Under the pieces are notes generated by a model. The model searched no databases. It saw nothing but the letters and a program-made list of their open reading frames with translations, and was not told the origin of the DNA. From assembly GCA_047628755.1 (NCBI GenBank), contig JBLHVV010000002.1:4069-68068 (forward strand): DNA of 64,000 nucleotides, given 5' to 3'. Of this stretch, positions 62,803 through 64,000 are shown piece by piece; within the stretch, counting starts at the first letter, position 1; each line of letters opens with the position of its first letter. The position numbers and the translations under genes are program-made. This stretch comes from Bermanella sp047628755. GTDB taxonomy: Bacteria > Pseudomonadota > Gammaproteobacteria > Pseudomonadales > Oceanobacteraceae.

Positions 62803-63912
62803 CTACTTTAAGATATTCGTTTGGGTTATTTTAATAAGTTGTGCCTGCTCTCCATCAGTCAACACATAAAGACTTCCATCTGGGCTGGTAGCGATGTCGC
62901 GGATGCGGCCTTCAATTTCAGAAAAAACCTTACCCTTATCAGTTATTTGCTTGCCGTTGATACTAAGCTCACGAATAGATTGCTCAGCCAATGCACTGAC
63001 ATACAATTTACTGTCATGGAATGCCATGGATGATGGGGCAATAGAAGGCGTCCAATCTACTAAAGGTTGCTGCATGCCTGGGTACTCTTTATAGGGCGTA
63101 ACTTGAGCTCCGTTATAGTCTATACCTTGGGTAATGACTGGCCAGCCATAGTTAATACCGGGCTCAATAATATTAACTTCATCACCACCTTTTGGTCCAT
63201 GTTCATTCTGATAGACAATACCATTCGCAATCACTAAACCCTGATGATTACGATGGCCGTAGGACCAAATTTCAGGTTTTGCATCTTTGGTTTTAACAAA
63301 TGGATTGTCGTCAGGTACGCTGCCATCAGAGTTAATCCGAATAATTTTGCCCAAGTGGCTATCCAGTTTTTGCGCTTGCTCTCTAAAGTCGAAACCGTCA
63401 CCAATCCCAAGAAGCAATGTGCCATCGGCCATTTGAGCTATTCGGCCTGAGTAATGTTGTGGGCCTTGCTTTAATGGTGAGGCGGTAAAGACGATATTAA
63501 TGTCGTCAAGTTGGTAGCTATCTTTGCTATTATTTAACTTAGCCGACACCAATCGGGTTGCATTTCCCTTTGATGATCCGAACGCGTAGCTTAAATATAG
63601 GGTTTTGTTCATGGCGAAATCAGCATCTAACATGATGTCCAGTAAGCCCCCTTGTCCTGCAAAATAGACATCAGGAACGTTACTTACATCGGCGCTTAAT
63701 ATAACGCCATCGCGAACTACCTTAATCGCTCCCCCCCGCTCTGTGACTAAGATGTCTCCGTTGGGTAAAAAATCATGGGCCCAAGCTTTGTTAAAGCCGC
63801 TAGCGATCACAGTGGTTGAATAATTATCGTAGTTGCCAGCTATATGTTGAGCGCTAACACAATTACTAAATATAAAAATTAATGAGGTGGCGATTAATGC
63901 TGCTTTTTTCAT
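62803..63912 (-). CDS. PQQ-dependent sugar dehydrogenase (YliI/Asd family)
   Basis: 369 aa. A signal peptide (1-21, NCVSA) and a six-bladed beta-propeller typical of soluble aldose dehydrogenases: WAHDFLPNGDILVTERGG, the GIGDGFDFREQAQ segment and WSYGHRNHQGLV (catalytic His region). It oxidises aldose sugars in the periplasm using PQQ. Its ATG overlaps the stop of the upstream gene (TTATGA), so they are probably coupled. Confidence 0.92.
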   Translation of the reverse strand: MKKAALIATSLIFIFSNCVSAQHIAGNYDNYSTTVIASGFNKAWAHDFLPNGDILVTERGGAIKVVRDGVILSADVSNVPDVYFAGQGGLLDIMLDADFAMNKTLYLSYAFGSSKGNATRLVSAKLNNSKDSYQLDDINIVFTASPLKQGPQHYSGRIAQMADGTLLLGIGDGFDFREQAQKLDSHLGKIIRINSDGSVPDDNPFVKTKDAKPEIWSYGHRNHQGLVIANGIVYQNEHGPKGGDEVNIIEPGINYGWPVITQGIDYNGAQVTPYKEYPGMQQPLVDWTPSIAPSSMAFHDSKLYVSALAEQSIRELSINGKQITDKGKVFSEIEGRIRDIATSPDGSLYVLTDGEQAQLIKITQTNILK

Positions 63913-64000
63913 AATTCTGTCTCTTTAGATGCAGTGATTTTAGCGTAAACCCAACCGCCAACAGCACCAGCGAGTGCAAAACTCAAAAGCCCTAAAGGAG
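63909..64000 (-). CDS. 3' end of a membrane protein gene, cut by window edge
   Basis: The last 29 codons read PLGLLSFALAGAVGGWVYAK and end in SKETEL, then TGA overlapping the sugar dehydrogenase ATG. The segment is a glycine/alanine-rich TM helix with a charged tail. The family cannot be told from this fragment. Confidence 0.6.
   Translation of the reverse strand, partial: PLGLLSFALAGAVGGWVYAKITASKETEL

Noticed and set aside
1..64000. CRISPR arrays, insertion sequences, rRNA genes
   Set aside because: No regularly spaced repeats, transposase ORFs or rRNA-like sequence were seen on either strand.

Overview
The window reads as an ordinary chromosome segment of a gammaproteobacterium of moderate-to-low GC. 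The gene order hemA, TPR protein, lolB, ispE, tRNA-Gln, prs, rplY (long CTC type), pth, ychF is the order known from Pseudomonas. A bioBFHCD operon and rpsF-rpsR-(membrane protein)-rplI-dnaB point to the same broad group (Pseudomonas / Oceanospirillales / Cellvibrionales-like). The RND pump, fasciclin lipoprotein, c-di-GMP enzymes and valine-type catabolic cluster fit a free-living, probably aquatic, bacterium. The species cannot be fixed from sequence alone.

Layout. 0-4 kb (minus): trp operon trpE - voltage-gated cation channel - trpG - trpD, with the channel gene tightly embedded. 4-9 kb: small hypothetical genes, then prmC-prfA-hemA (minus). 9-16 kb (plus): the TPR/lolB/ispE/tRNA-Gln/prs/rplY/pth/ychF block. 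16-25 kb: EIIC-EAL fusion phosphodiesterase, fpr, a Kef-type antiporter with a LysR regulator and a DUF1415 gene, a GGDEF cyclase with a convergent cyclic-nucleotide-binding protein, and a lipase-like hydrolase. 25-26.3 kb: mostly non-coding, containing tRNA-Met.

26.3-36.3 kb is the accessory-looking part. An unrecognised 588-aa protein is followed by a seven-gene operon: NitT/TauT-type ABC permease, ATPase, a substrate-binding protein fused to an OmpA peptidoglycan-binding domain, a vWA lipoprotein, a membrane-anchored second SBP-OmpA fusion, a two-TM coiled-coil (XpaC-like) protein and TelA. This is the best candidate for an undescribed system. It looks like an ABC importer whose binding proteins are tied to the cell wall, joined to the TelA/XpaC-type stress module and a metal-binding vWA lipoprotein.

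36.4-44.7 kb: a periplasmic hypothetical, trxC, the biotin operon with a promoter overlapping a likely BirA operator, a two-domain fasciclin lipoprotein and comF. 44.8-50.2 kb: RND pump plus adaptor, and srkA. 50.2-56.8 kb: a valine/branched-chain catabolic operon with a divergent AraC regulator, in which the expected mmsA position is taken by an AdhE/EutE-like acylating aldehyde dehydrogenase. 56.9-64 kb: small outer-membrane barrel, rsmC, dnaB, rplI, DUF2232-like membrane protein, rpsR, rpsF, a PQQ-type sugar dehydrogenase and the 3' end of one more gene.

Several start codons were moved from the longest ORF to starts that fit family length or a ribosome-binding site (prs, rplY, fpr, bioB, rplI, vWA lipoprotein, aldehyde dehydrogenase).
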